Below are positions 1 through 8,597 of a stretch of 64,000 nt of DNA, piece by piece. The notes under the pieces were generated by a model. It was not told the DNA's origin and did no database searches. It saw nothing but the letters and a program-made list of their open reading frames with translations. The first letter of the stretch is position 1; every line of letters starts with the position of its first letter. The translations under genes and the position numbers were made by a program. Source of the DNA: Anaerolineae bacterium (lineage in GTDB: Bacteria > Chloroflexota > Anaerolineae > Aggregatilineales > UBA2796); assembly GCA_019637555.1 (NCBI GenBank), contig JAHBVK010000023.1:1-64000 (forward strand). The letters run 5' to 3'.

Positions 1-393
1 CAGGTTGCCGGACAGGATCACCACTTCCGCTACGTGCAGCTTCCCTACAATCTGTTCATGACTGAAGCCTTTGCGTTGGAAAATCAACAGATTGGTGAGG
101 AATTTACTAGCGCCATCAGCGCGGCGGAAGAACTGGGCTTAACCGTGATGACCAGCGCCTCACTGCATCAGGGCAGATTAGCCACGCCGATCATGGCGCA
201 GCTTGCCGAATTTCTGCCCGATCTAGAGTCGCACGCACAGATGGCGATCCAGTTCGCGCGCTCGACTCCCGGCGTCACTACCGCGCTCGTCGGCATGAAG
301 CAGATTGATCACGTCCGCGATAATCTGGCGCTCCTCGATACCCCTCCAGCCGACGGTGAGGATATTCGGCGGATGTTCAAGTTCGGGGAGTAA
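1..393 (+). CDS. Aldo/keto reductase, C-terminal part (5' truncated by window)
   Basis: The frame is open from base 1 to the TAA at 391-393, so the start lies upstream of the window. About 130 residues are visible. They match the C-terminal half of aldo/keto reductases: a strand with QLPYNLF, a helix of the AEELGLTVMTSASLHQGRL type, and the closing pattern STPGVTTALVGMKQIDHVRDNL. That last pattern is the cofactor-phosphate-binding end of the TIM barrel. Such enzymes reduce carbonyls with NADPH in the cytoplasm. The catalytic Asp-Tyr-Lys-His region is outside the window, so the substrate cannot be judged. Confidence 0.85.
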   Translation, partial: QVAGQDHHFRYVQLPYNLFMTEAFALENQQIGEEFTSAISAAEELGLTVMTSASLHQGRLATPIMAQLAEFLPDLESHAQMAIQFARSTPGVTTALVGMKQIDHVRDNLALLDTPPADGEDIRRMFKFGE

Positions 394-411
394 TACGGAC
401 ATTGGAAAAAC

Positions 412-798
412 ATGATTCGCGCAGAAATTAAGCAGATTTTGTGTTCGGATGAACCAAACGGCGATTTTTCGGCGTATCGACCCGAGGATCACGTAAATTT
501 CTCTTGTGCGCTTCAACTTCTGATCGGTCAACACGACAAAGATGGATCGGAGTCTTTCCAGCTTACGCTTTGCACTCCGCAATGGCTGGTTGACAATCAT
601 GCTGAAGAAGATGTAGTGGTTGGCAGAAACCTACTCATCGTCTTTGATTTCAACTACCAACGTATCGTTCGATGGCTCAATCGCTATATTGAACGCTGTA
701 CTGGCGAAACATGGGCAGAGGTTGCCAAGCGTATCAGTTATATCGGTTTATCCGAATTTGAAGATTATCATTTGTCAGATGTACGCGAGGGGCGTTAA
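412..798 (+). CDS. Imm8-like immunity protein, orphan
   Basis: This 128-residue soluble protein resembles the Imm8 family of polymorphic-toxin immunity proteins. Visible hallmarks are an N-terminal strand of the MIRAEIKQI type, the segment YRPEDHVNFSCALQLLIG, then SESFQLTLCTPQWL, GRNLLIVFDFNY and the C-terminal LSEFEDYH. Known Imm8 proteins bind and neutralise a cognate secreted toxin in the cytoplasm. No toxin gene lies next to it: the upstream neighbour is an aldo/keto reductase 18 bases away and the downstream one is a small membrane protein. It may protect against toxins of related strains. The assignment rests on remembered family features; no search was run. Confidence 0.7.
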   Translation: MIRAEIKQILCSDEPNGDFSAYRPEDHVNFSCALQLLIGQHDKDGSESFQLTLCTPQWLVDNHAEEDVVVGRNLLIVFDFNYQRIVRWLNRYIERCTGETWAEVAKRISYIGLSEFEDYHLSDVREGR

Positions 799-850
799 TC
801 AGCGGATCGTCAGCCAGCCGTTCGGCAGCATATGCACTCGCATGGTAGTC

Positions 851-884
851 TGATCACAACGTAAGCACTTACGGAGTGTGATCA
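851..884 (+). promoter_or_regulatory. Nested inverted repeat over the ribosome binding site of the next gene
   Basis: Outer arms TGATCACA (851-858) and TGTGATCA (877-884) enclose a second pair, CGTAAG (860-865) and CTTACG (868-873). The likely Shine-Dalgarno GGAG (873-876) and the start codon at 884 of the membrane protein fall inside or at the edge of the right arm. This could be a regulator operator, or an RNA hairpin that hides the start. Confidence 0.5.
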
Positions 885-1294
885 TGATCGCTACTGTGCA
901 GAATCAACCGAACTCTCGACCACCACTGCTCGTTATGGTGATCGGGATATCGCTGCTGCTCTACTTCAGTCTGATCATCATCCCCTTCTTCGCCTACGGC
1001 TTGCACTTGCAGCCAAGCAGCGCCGTTGCAGGCGGTGGATTCGATCCCAAAGACTTGCCGCTGTATCAAGGATCAATTGGGGCGCTGCTGCGTGTGCTGG
1101 GGATTATTGGTTTGCTAGCACTGCCTCTGATCGCCGTGTTCGCGCCGATTTTGGCGCTGCCAAAACTGATCCACCGTCCGCTCGCATTATTACGCCATCG
1201 ATCCGTGATCATCGCATTGCTTGTCTACGCTGTGGCGCTGTTGTTCTATTTTTCGCAGTACGGTTGGGTAATCCGTCAGTGGTATTTGGATTGA
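884..1294 (+). CDS. Small integral membrane protein, unknown function
   Basis: The protein is about 136 residues if it starts at ATG 884, which has GGAG seven bases upstream; a GTG at 878 in the same frame is possible. It has three likely membrane helices: residues about 14-38 (LVMVIGISLLLYFSLIIIP), about 66-92 (LRVLGIIGLLALPLIAVFAP) and about 105-125 (VIIALLVYAVALLFYFSQYG). No catalytic motif or known domain is recognisable. It sits between the Imm8-like gene and tRNA-Leu. The hairpin over its start is the only sign of regulation. Confidence 0.6.
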   Translation: MIATVQNQPNSRPPLLVMVIGISLLLYFSLIIIPFFAYGLHLQPSSAVAGGGFDPKDLPLYQGSIGALLRVLGIIGLLALPLIAVFAPILALPKLIHRPLALLRHRSVIIALLVYAVALLFYFSQYGWVIRQWYLD

Positions 1295-1317
1295 GCGACA
1301 AACATTTGGTGAGGAGA

Positions 1318-1400
1318 TGGGGTTGGTGGGATTCGAACCCACACGCTTTTTACGGCGGGGGATTTTAAGTCCCCTGTGGCTGCCATTTCACCACAACCCC
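1318..1400 (-). tRNA. tRNA-Leu (anticodon UAA)
   Basis: Read on the minus strand, the acceptor arm GGGGTTG (1400-1394) pairs with CAACCCC at 1325-1319, with A as discriminator at 1318. The anticodon stem GGGGA/TCCCC closes the loop CTTAAAA, which gives anticodon UAA. The TTCGAAT T-loop and an extended variable arm are present, as expected for a class II leucine tRNA. No CCA is encoded. Confidence 0.95.
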
Positions 1401-1529
1401 GTTTAGTAAGTAGCCTTAGTAACCAAGTATACCCGCATCCTCGCCTGAATCAAGGCTGATCTCGCCACTGATGATGGCGGATGCGCTCCACACACTGCCT
1501 GCCGATTTTCACTTCTTATGCAAACGAGT

Positions 1530-1581
1530 CCCCCTCTCCAATCCGAGTACGGATTGGAGAGGGGGCAGGGGATGAGGCTAA
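1530..1581. repeat. Dispersed palindromic element, copy 1
   Basis: A perfect 15-bp stem (1530-1544 with 1551-1565) encloses GAGTAC and is followed by the tail CAGGGGATGAGGCTAA. Related sequences sit in two other gaps of the window (46993-47036 and about 55308-55357) and share the CCTCTCCA arm and the GAGGCTAA tail. It lies between tRNA-Leu and the CHRD gene. Confidence 0.75.
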
Positions 1582-1604
1582 ATTCCGTTACTACTTACGA
1601 CAGC

Positions 1605-2408
1605 TTACTGGCTCGGCGTGGCTTCCATGGTCGCCATCATGCCACCATCGCTCGGCATACTAATGCCCGCGTCCGTCCACGTCAGTTGACCGCGAACCGC
1701 GCCACCGGGGTAGTCGGATGTGTGGACATTGAAGTAGAAGTCCGATGGATTAGCGAGGATCGACTGTAGCAGCGCCGGATCTACCGGATCGCTGGTGGAA
1801 AGCTGCATGCCATTGGCATCGGGCATCCCATTGGCGGGCACCACCACATCACCGCTTTCACCAACCGGAGCCATGTGAATGTGCGAGGCAGTTGCGGGCA
1901 GCGTTAATCCCGAAACAGCGACCTCGAAGCTGATTACGTTGGTCGTCGGATCAAAGCTGATCGCTGCTACGCCATAGCCATCGGGATCACCCGGTCCGGG
2001 TACCTCAGCCGCGCCCGTCAGATAGACCACGAAGCACACTGGTTCGGTGATCATCATGCTGGGATCAACGGTGGCTTCCGCCGTCGCCATACTCATATCC
2101 ATCGTTGCTTCCGGTGTCATGGCGCCCATGTCGGTGGTAGCAGTAGCCATGTCCATACCAGCATCAGTAGTCGCTTCCATCGTCGCGCCGCTAACCATCA
2201 TACCTGCTTGCGGGAGCAGTGCTGCCGCCATACCCGGCGTACATGCGCCCATCATGCTCATTGGACCGCCGCCAGACGTGCCACCACCCATATCGCCGAC
2301 GGGAGTTGCCGTCTCTTGTGCCCAAACAGCCGCGCTGCCCAGACCAGCCAGCCCCAACATGATTGCGCAAATTCCTGCAGCAATGAATTTCAAAGTTTGC
2401 TTAGTCAC
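1605..2408 (-). CDS. Secreted Met-rich CHRD-domain protein
   Basis: An N-terminal signal peptide (KFIAAGICAIMLGLAGLGSA, then WAQ) leads to a low-complexity region of about 100 residues that is rich in Met, Ala and Thr. The second half is a CHRD domain, seen in VCFVVYLTGAAEVPGP, GVAAISFDP, SHIHMAP, FYFNVHTSDYPGGAVRGQL. CHRD domains were named from chordin and are common in bacterial exported proteins of unclear role. The start chosen is GTG 2408, which has GGGAGA seven to eight bases upstream and gives a compact signal peptide; ATG 2429 is the alternative but lacks a ribosome site. The Met-rich stretch is suggestive of metal binding, which is inference only. Confidence 0.8.
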   Translation of the reverse strand: MTKQTLKFIAAGICAIMLGLAGLGSAAVWAQETATPVGDMGGGTSGGGPMSMMGACTPGMAAALLPQAGMMVSGATMEATTDAGMDMATATTDMGAMTPEATMDMSMATAEATVDPSMMITEPVCFVVYLTGAAEVPGPGDPDGYGVAAISFDPTTNVISFEVAVSGLTLPATASHIHMAPVGESGDVVVPANGMPDANGMQLSTSDPVDPALLQSILANPSDFYFNVHTSDYPGGAVRGQLTWTDAGISMPSDGGMMATMEATPSQ

Positions 2409-2736
2409 GATACTTCTCCCTAGCTTCATTTTCTACTACTTACAATCTCGATATATGTCCACCATCAGTGGACGTCTTAACCCTAGTCTTTTACATGTAA
2501 AAAACGACTAAACACCAACGTCGCGTTTCTTGGAGCTTCATAAGAGAATTGCAGCACCATCGTGCCCGAGCCATTCTGAGTATCGTTCTACTAGCGATAA
2601 TTTTTCTGCACAGCAACAGCGCAGGGATAACTGCTGGCGAATCAGGAGAGTAAGGCGGCAACACGTGTTATAATCTTTACTCACACAGCATAACTAGCGA
2701 ATTGGCGCTGTGTCGGGGGAGAGGCAAAAGGTTATT
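2409..2736. other. Intergenic region between divergent CHRD and STAS genes
   Basis: This gap of about 330 bases has no credible gene. It holds a short hairpin, GTCCAC/GTGGAC (2457-2473), a perfect 14-bp AT-rich palindrome TTTTACATGTAAAA (2489-2502), and an extended -10 promoter for the rightward STAS gene at 2666-2674. The palindrome is about 80 bases upstream of the CHRD start and could be an operator. Confidence 0.6.
2666..2674 (+). promoter_or_regulatory. Extended -10 promoter for the partner-switching module
   Basis: TGTTATAAT combines a consensus TATAAT (2669-2674) with an upstream TG. It lies about 63 bases before the STAS-gene ATG at 2737. No good -35 hexamer is seen, which fits an extended -10 promoter. 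Confidence 0.45.
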
Positions 2737-3069
2737 ATGGATATCAGTGTATCTGAAATGAAGCGTGTCACCTTGGTCGAGGTCAATGGACGTATCGACA
2801 GTACCAATGCAGGCAAATTGGGCGAAGCGCTCAACGAACAAATTGACGCCGGACGCCACCAGATCGTAGCGGATCTTGGGCGCGTAGATTACATGAGCAG
2901 CGCGGGCTTGCGTGAACTCGTTTCCGCTGTCAAAAAACTGCGTAAACTGAACGGTGACTTGCGTGTCGCCAGCCCATCACCACGCGTCCGCGAGGTGCTC
3001 GATCTCGCTGGTTTGGACGCCATCTTTCAGGTCTTTCCAACTCAGGTGGAAGCGGTCGGTAGTTTCTAA
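2737..3069 (+). CDS. Anti-sigma factor antagonist (STAS domain, RsbV/SpoIIAA-like)
   Basis: A single STAS domain of about 110 residues. The phospho-acceptor serine motif is visible as DYMSSAGLREL, after the strand ADLGRV. In partner switching the unphosphorylated protein sequesters an anti-sigma kinase and so frees a sigma factor or another target. ATG 2737 is preferred over the in-frame GTG at 2710 because the domain begins MDISVSEM. It is the first gene of a three-gene plus-strand module with the kinase-STAS fusion (3159) and the multi-GAF phosphatase (4014), which together supply antagonist, kinase and phosphatase. Confidence 0.9.
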   Translation: MDISVSEMKRVTLVEVNGRIDSTNAGKLGEALNEQIDAGRHQIVADLGRVDYMSSAGLRELVSAVKKLRKLNGDLRVASPSPRVREVLDLAGLDAIFQVFPTQVEAVGSF

Positions 3070-3158
3070 GGCATCGGCATTGGCATCTGTTCTTATTGTT
3101 TGATTTTGCGACTGCGACTAGCTTCGTGATCGCGGCGTAAACGGTGTGGTGGTGAGTT

Positions 3159-3962
3159 ATGGTTTCAGCTACAGCAGAACGGCGCATGATCATTCCGGGT
3201 ATCTTGGAACGTGTGCCAGAAGTCTGCGAATTTGTAGTCGAGGCGGCGACGAATGCAGGGCTGGATGATCGTGCCGTCTATCACTGCCAGATGGCAGTCG
3301 ACGAGTGGTGTACCAATATCGTCGAGCACAGTTTCAATAAAGGCAGCCGGATTGGGCGCATCGAAGTTACCTGCGGACGCCGCTACGATCAATTCATGAT
3401 CTTGATTAGTGACGACGCACCGCCCTTTGATCCCACCACACTCTCCGATGTCGATCCGCACAAACCGTTGGAGGAACGCGAACCGGGCGGTCTGGGCTGG
3501 TTCTTCATCCGCAAAGTGATGGATGAGCTTCACTACGAGTTCCGTGATGGTCGCAACTATCTGACGATGTACAAAAATGGGGCACAGCCAGTTCAAAAAG
3601 CAATGAGCAGCGATGTCTATCCCTCAAGTGACGCTGATGGAGGTGTCCGCCTCCTAACTTTACGGGGGCGCTTAGACTCAACCACGAGTCGGGCATTGGA
3701 AACCGCTCTCTCCAGTCAACTCAGCAGCGGGCATTCCTTGCTGGTACTGGATATGCGCGAGGTCAGCTATGTTTCCAGCAGTGGCTTAAAAGCGATCCTC
3801 ACGGCGCTGCGACAGGCTAATCGCAGTGGTGGCAATGTGGCGTTGGCGGGGTTAGCGCCCCGCGTATTGGAGATATTCCAGATTTCCGGTTTCGATACGC
3901 TGTTCATTATTGAAGACTCGCCAGAAGCTGCCATCGTGCGCATCGCCGCAGCCAACGCTTAG
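3159..3962 (+). CDS. Anti-sigma kinase fused to a STAS antagonist domain
   Basis: Residues about 10-140 form an RsbW/SpoIIAB-type HATPase: the N-box MAVDEWCTNIVEH, the G1 region ISDDAPPFDP and the G2 region EPGGLGWFFIRK. Residues about 160-265 form a STAS domain with the acceptor motif SYVSSSGLKAI. A kinase that carries its own antagonist in cis is an unusual layout. It may autophosphorylate within the chain or use the second domain to bind another partner. The gene lies 89 bases after the STAS gene and about 50 bases before the SpoIIE phosphatase, in the same direction. The sigma factor or other target is not in the window. Confidence 0.88.
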   Translation: MVSATAERRMIIPGILERVPEVCEFVVEAATNAGLDDRAVYHCQMAVDEWCTNIVEHSFNKGSRIGRIEVTCGRRYDQFMILISDDAPPFDPTTLSDVDPHKPLEEREPGGLGWFFIRKVMDELHYEFRDGRNYLTMYKNGAQPVQKAMSSDVYPSSDADGGVRLLTLRGRLDSTTSRALETALSSQLSSGHSLLVLDMREVSYVSSSGLKAILTALRQANRSGGNVALAGLAPRVLEIFQISGFDTLFIIEDSPEAAIVRIAAANA

Positions 3963-4013
3963 TCCCGACGCACCAACACAGCTATCGATCAGTAGCGGTA
4001 CAGAACTACACTC

Positions 4014-7000
4014 TTGGATACCAATGCGATTCTTACCATAGCCGTTGCGGTCTCGCTGATCAGCGCAGGCGTGATGCTGGCTGGTATCACCTTCGGATAC
4101 TGGCGCGGCTTCTCGCGTGGGCGGCAGCAGTCGCTTGCCCCCGGCTCGGAAATCGATAAGCTGGCGGGTGTCGGGCGCTCGATCTTGAGTATGCAGTTGC
4201 GGCTGGATGCGCTCTGCGAGGTTGTCTATCAGCAAGCCACGCGCATTGTCGACACCCATAATTTTCAACTCGGTATCTTTGAGGGTGATGATTACGTCGT
4301 CAAAATCTGGGTGCGCGATGGTGAACGTATCGACGCTACCACGTTCCCCGGCGCTGGCAAAAGCGGACTGATCGGTTGGGTACGTAAGACCGCACAGAGC
4401 CTGCGTATCGGTGATTACCAGCGCGAATGGGAAACACTGCCCGCCAAGCCCAATTATGAAGCCGAGAAAGCGCCCCGTGCGGGTTTATTCACGCCGCTGA
4501 TCGCCGCGGGTGACGTGATCGGCGTCATCACCGTACAAAGTGATATACCTGATACCTATACCGAAGAAGATCAACGCCTTCTTTCCATTCTAGCTAGTCA
4601 GGCAGCAGGTGCGATCCACAACGCACAGCTTTTCGAGCAGGCTCGCCGTCACGCCGATCAACTACTGTTGATCACCGAGGTCGGGCAAGAGATCACCGCG
4701 ATACAGCCTCTTGGTAACTTGCTTGAACAGATCGTTACCATTGTGCATGATCGCTTCCCCGATTTTGATGTCAGCATTTTCACCTTTGATGCGCTGGCTG
4801 ATGAATTGCGCTTGCGTGCCAGCAGCGATAATGCCGCCAACAAGCAGACGATTGTTCTGAAACCGGGCGAAGGTTTAGTGGGCTGGGCATATCAGCAGCG
4901 CAAGACCGTTCACGTCGCCGATGTCCGCACTAATCCGCAGTATCGTCCCCGCGTCAGATTGGGCGATAATGCTGAGGAAACTATCCTCGAAGTTTGCGTG
5001 CCGCTGCTGCTGGAAAAGCGCGTCGTCGGCGTCCTTGATGTGCAAAGCAGCAAGCCGATTGCCATCACCACCGACGATCTCTCCGTATTGGAGGCGCTCG
5101 GCGGGCAACTGGCGATGGCGATTCAGGAAGCGCAGGCTTACGAGCAGATTCGCCGCCAGAACGAGCGCATCAACGCGATGGCGGAAGCAACCCGTGCCGT
5201 CGTTTCCATTCTCGACATCAATGATCTACTCGATGAAGTGGTCGATCTGGTGGCGGATTACTTCGGCTATGATCGCGTTCATTTGTTCCTGCGTTCCGGT
5301 AATCAGGTAGTCTTTCGCAGCGGTAGTGGCGTCCACAGCGCCAAATGGGCGATTGACCGACTGACCTACGATATTGATGATAATGGCTTCATCGCATGGG
5401 TTGCCCGCACCGGACAACCACTCGTCAGTGGTGACGTTTCTGCCGATGAGCGTCACAAGCCCGGTCCGGGTCTTGAAGACAGCCGCAGCGAGATGACCGT
5501 GCCCATTTCGATGGGACAGCGCGTGCTCGGTGTTTTCGATATTCAGAGTCCGGAGATCAACGCCTTCAATCCCGATGATGTGAAACTAGTACAGGCGCTC
5601 GGCGACACCGTCGCAGTAGGCTTACGTAACGCTGGCTTATTCGCCACCGAAACACGCCGCCGTATGCTGGCGGAAACACTGCGCGAAGTCAGTACGGTGC
5701 TTACTTCCTCTCTCGATCTAGAGAGCGTCCTTGATGGCATCCTGCTCAGCTTGGAGCGTGTCGTCCATTATGAAGCCGCGCTGATCCTGCTTCACCGCGA
5801 AGATGAAGGTAACTGCATCGTCAGTGCTGTGCGTGGCTCACGCAACGAGTCCGATGTCATGGGCGAAATCCTGACCTTGGACGAAACGCTGCTGGATCGC
5901 ACATGGGAACTGCTGCACCACATGGAGGAAACGCACAACGACGACTCCCCCTCCCATGACCATGATCATCTGTTTGCGCCGTTGCAAGTCGGTGGTAAAG
6001 AAATCGGTACGCTGGCGGTAGATCGCTTCGGTCCCGACCACTTTAACGCTGAAGATGTCGAGATCATCAATACCTTTGCCAATCAAGCTGGTGTTGCCAT
6101 TCAGAACGCGCAGCTCTACACTGCGCAGAAAGAAGAAGCATGGGTCTCCACGGCGCTGCTGCAAGTAGCCGAAGCCACCAGCCGATCCACCAATCTCGAT
6201 GAAGTCCTCAGCACCGTCGCGCAGATCACTCCATTGTTAGCGGGCGTCGAGTGGTGCATCGTCTTCCTTTCGGAGAACAAGACGTTCCGCGTGGTTGAGA
6301 TGGAAGGTGTGCCTCAACTGCTGCGCGACAAATTCAAAGGCTACATCTTCCACATGAGCGACTGGGAGCCGTTCCAGCGCCTTTGTGATGAAGGTAAACC
6401 CGTTGTCATGATGCCGGGCATCCAGCCGCCGCGCAACGTCGAGATCGATCTCTCACGCGTGGCACAGGCGGTACTACTGCCCCTGTATGCCAAAGGCGAG
6501 ATCATGGGCGCGATGTTAATCGCCCAACGTGACGGTACGGAACCCCTTACCGAGCGCAAGATCGAACTGGTCAGCGGCATCGCCAATCAAGCAGCGTTAG
6601 CGATTGAAGGCGCACAGCTTTTCAATGCCCAGCAAGAAGAAGCATGGGTCACTACCGCGCTGCTTTCCGTCGCGGAATCGGTCAACAGCACACTTGGGCT
6701 AATTCAAACTCTGGAAACATTGGTGCGCCTGACTCCAATGTTAGTCGGTGTGACGCGCTGCGCCATCATGCAGTGGGATGAAGCGGCGCAGGCATTTATC
6801 GGTGGTGCGGTCTGGGGGTTGACGCCAGAGGCGCAAGGACGCTTCATCGGTATGTCCTTAGCGGCGCGGCATCACGAATTCGTGGCTGTGCTGGCAGAAG
6901 CTACCGAGCCACTGAATGCAGGTGGCGATCAAGAACGTGAAGTGCCGCAGGAAGTCTGTGAACTATTCGAGTGCGACGAACTGCTCTTCTTGCCACTGCT

Positions 7001-7937
7001 GGCGAAAGGTAATCTCGTCGGCTGCATGATCGTAGATCACGAAGCATCCGGCGAACAGATCAATCAGCGGCGCATGAATATCCTTGCGGGTATCGCCCAT
7101 CAATCGGCGCTGGCGCTGGAAACTGCCCGTCTGCAAGACGAAGTAACCGAACGTCAGCGGCTGGAGCGCGAGTTGGAAGTCGCCAGCGGCATTCAGCACA
7201 GTTTCCTGCCGCAGCAGTTACCCAAACTATCCGGCTGGGGCTTGGCGGCGTATTATCGCGCGGCACGGCAGGTCGGTGGCGATTTTTACGACTTTATCCC
7301 GCTGCGTGGTGATAAGTGGGGCATTGTCGTCGCGGACGTTGCCGATAAAGGTGTTCCGGCAGCGTTATTCATGGCACTTAGCCGCACCAACATCCGCGCT
7401 GCTGCCTATAGCCGCGATGACCCCATGCAAACGCTGATGCGCGTCAACGAATTGCTGCTAGCGGATAGCCGCTCCGATCTATTCGTCACCGTCTGGTATG
7501 GCGTTTGGGATCCCGCTACGGGCGAACTAACCTACGCTAACGGCGGACACAATGCTCCGCTGCTGGTTCGTGCTGATGGCAGCATCGAAGAACTAGCGGC
7601 ACGGGGCATCGCGCTCAATGTCATTGATGTCATCCATCTCGAAGAAAAAACGGTGATCTTGCAGTCCGGTGATGTACTGACTGCTTACACCGACGGACTC
7701 ACCGACGCCTTACGCGGCGATGGCGCGGAATTCGGCGTCAGCGGCTTACGCAATGTCTTGGCTCATGCACCGCAGTATGGCGCGGAAGAACTGCGTCAGC
7801 GCATCGTTGACGCAGTCGATGATTTCGTGGGTGACGAACCGCAGTTTGACGATTTGACTATGATCATCTTGAAGAATGAGGGCGTGCCCAATAAAAATGA
7901 CGCGCCCGAAGATTCGCTAACCGTTGTAGGAGAGTAA
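4014..7937 (+). CDS. Membrane-anchored six-GAF SpoIIE/RsbU-type PP2C phosphatase
   Basis: A 1307-residue sensor phosphatase. Residues about 6-30 are one membrane helix. Six GAF domains follow at roughly 55-210, 220-380, 390-555, 560-708, 715-875 and 885-1045, each opening with a helix such as LAETLREVSTVLTSSLDL. A SpoIIE PP2C domain occupies about 1060-1285, with LPQQLPKLSGWGLA, the metal ligands in VGGDFYDF and VADVADKG, and the closing FDDLTMI. It should dephosphorylate one or both STAS proteins upstream when the GAF array senses a ligand or redox signal. Translation appears to begin at TTG 4014, because no better start precedes the helix. GAF ligands cannot be told from sequence. Confidence 0.9.
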   Translation: MDTNAILTIAVAVSLISAGVMLAGITFGYWRGFSRGRQQSLAPGSEIDKLAGVGRSILSMQLRLDALCEVVYQQATRIVDTHNFQLGIFEGDDYVVKIWVRDGERIDATTFPGAGKSGLIGWVRKTAQSLRIGDYQREWETLPAKPNYEAEKAPRAGLFTPLIAAGDVIGVITVQSDIPDTYTEEDQRLLSILASQAAGAIHNAQLFEQARRHADQLLLITEVGQEITAIQPLGNLLEQIVTIVHDRFPDFDVSIFTFDALADELRLRASSDNAANKQTIVLKPGEGLVGWAYQQRKTVHVADVRTNPQYRPRVRLGDNAEETILEVCVPLLLEKRVVGVLDVQSSKPIAITTDDLSVLEALGGQLAMAIQEAQAYEQIRRQNERINAMAEATRAVVSILDINDLLDEVVDLVADYFGYDRVHLFLRSGNQVVFRSGSGVHSAKWAIDRLTYDIDDNGFIAWVARTGQPLVSGDVSADERHKPGPGLEDSRSEMTVPISMGQRVLGVFDIQSPEINAFNPDDVKLVQALGDTVAVGLRNAGLFATETRRRMLAETLREVSTVLTSSLDLESVLDGILLSLERVVHYEAALILLHREDEGNCIVSAVRGSRNESDVMGEILTLDETLLDRTWELLHHMEETHNDDSPSHDHDHLFAPLQVGGKEIGTLAVDRFGPDHFNAEDVEIINTFANQAGVAIQNAQLYTAQKEEAWVSTALLQVAEATSRSTNLDEVLSTVAQITPLLAGVEWCIVFLSENKTFRVVEMEGVPQLLRDKFKGYIFHMSDWEPFQRLCDEGKPVVMMPGIQPPRNVEIDLSRVAQAVLLPLYAKGEIMGAMLIAQRDGTEPLTERKIELVSGIANQAALAIEGAQLFNAQQEEAWVTTALLSVAESVNSTLGLIQTLETLVRLTPMLVGVTRCAIMQWDEAAQAFIGGAVWGLTPEAQGRFIGMSLAARHHEFVAVLAEATEPLNAGGDQEREVPQEVCELFECDELLFLPLLAKGNLVGCMIVDHEASGEQINQRRMNILAGIAHQSALALETARLQDEVTERQRLERELEVASGIQHSFLPQQLPKLSGWGLAAYYRAARQVGGDFYDFIPLRGDKWGIVVADVADKGVPAALFMALSRTNIRAAAYSRDDPMQTLMRVNELLLADSRSDLFVTVWYGVWDPATGELTYANGGHNAPLLVRADGSIEELAARGIALNVIDVIHLEEKTVILQSGDVLTAYTDGLTDALRGDGAEFGVSGLRNVLAHAPQYGAEELRQRIVDAVDDFVGDEPQFDDLTMIILKNEGVPNKNDAPEDSLTVVGE

Positions 7938-7949
7938 TTCGCGCCTATC

Positions 7950-8597
7950 ATGACCACCAGCACGAGCACGAGCAGCCGCATTTACGACATCACCCGTACT
8001 GTGTCGCCATCCTTAGCGGTTTGGCCCGGTGATGCGCCCTTTTCTTTTCAGCAGATACTCGATAAGAAGTCGGGGAATTCAGTTAATCTAACCACGCTGA
8101 CCATGAGCGCTCATGTCGGCTCGCACGCTGATGCGCCGTGGCATTACGATGACGACGGCGAACACCCCGATCAGATGCCGCTGGAGAAGTATGTTGGCGC
8201 TGCCCATGTGATCACTATTGAGCGCCGTGAAGGTGGCATCATCCCTGCCGATTTCGATGGTCACGATCTCAGCGGACTGCAGCGGTTGCTCATTCATACT
8301 TGGGTCAGTGATCTACCGGATAGCCAGTGGCCCCACGATTTCCCTTATCCTACTGTCGAATTGATCGACTGGTTATCGTTAAAAGGCGTCGTACTGCTAG
8401 GCGTAGATATGCCCTCCGTAGACCGTTTCGATGATGAACAGCTTCCCTGCCATCACCGTCTCTACCATCATAGGATAGTCAATCTGGAGACACTCAATCT
8501 CAAAGATGTGCCTGATGGCGTGTATCAATTGATCGCGCTGCCACTTAAACTGCAATCGGTCTGTGCCAGTCCGGTACGCGCTGTGCTGATCGGCTGA
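7950..8597 (+). CDS. kynB: Kynurenine formamidase / cyclase-family metal hydrolase
   Basis: A 215-residue protein with the cyclase-family signature HVGSHADAPWHY (around residue 50), which supplies zinc or manganese ligands, and the C-terminal IALPLKLQSVCASPVRAVLI. KynB hydrolyses N-formylkynurenine to kynurenine in tryptophan breakdown. Length and motifs match bacterial KynB, but no other kynurenine-pathway gene is in the window, so it could act on another N-formyl or cyclic amide. ATG 7950 follows the phosphatase stop by 12 bases, which suggests cotranscription. It converges on lgt. Confidence 0.8.
   Translation: MTTSTSTSSRIYDITRTVSPSLAVWPGDAPFSFQQILDKKSGNSVNLTTLTMSAHVGSHADAPWHYDDDGEHPDQMPLEKYVGAAHVITIERREGGIIPADFDGHDLSGLQRLLIHTWVSDLPDSQWPHDFPYPTVELIDWLSLKGVVLLGVDMPSVDRFDDEQLPCHHRLYHHRIVNLETLNLKDVPDGVYQLIALPLKLQSVCASPVRAVLIG

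Noticed and set aside
2047..2511. A 154-codon plus-strand frame that looks hydrophobic
   Set aside because: It is the antisense of the CHRD protein's Met-rich repeat, which explains its Ile/Val/Ala-rich composition.
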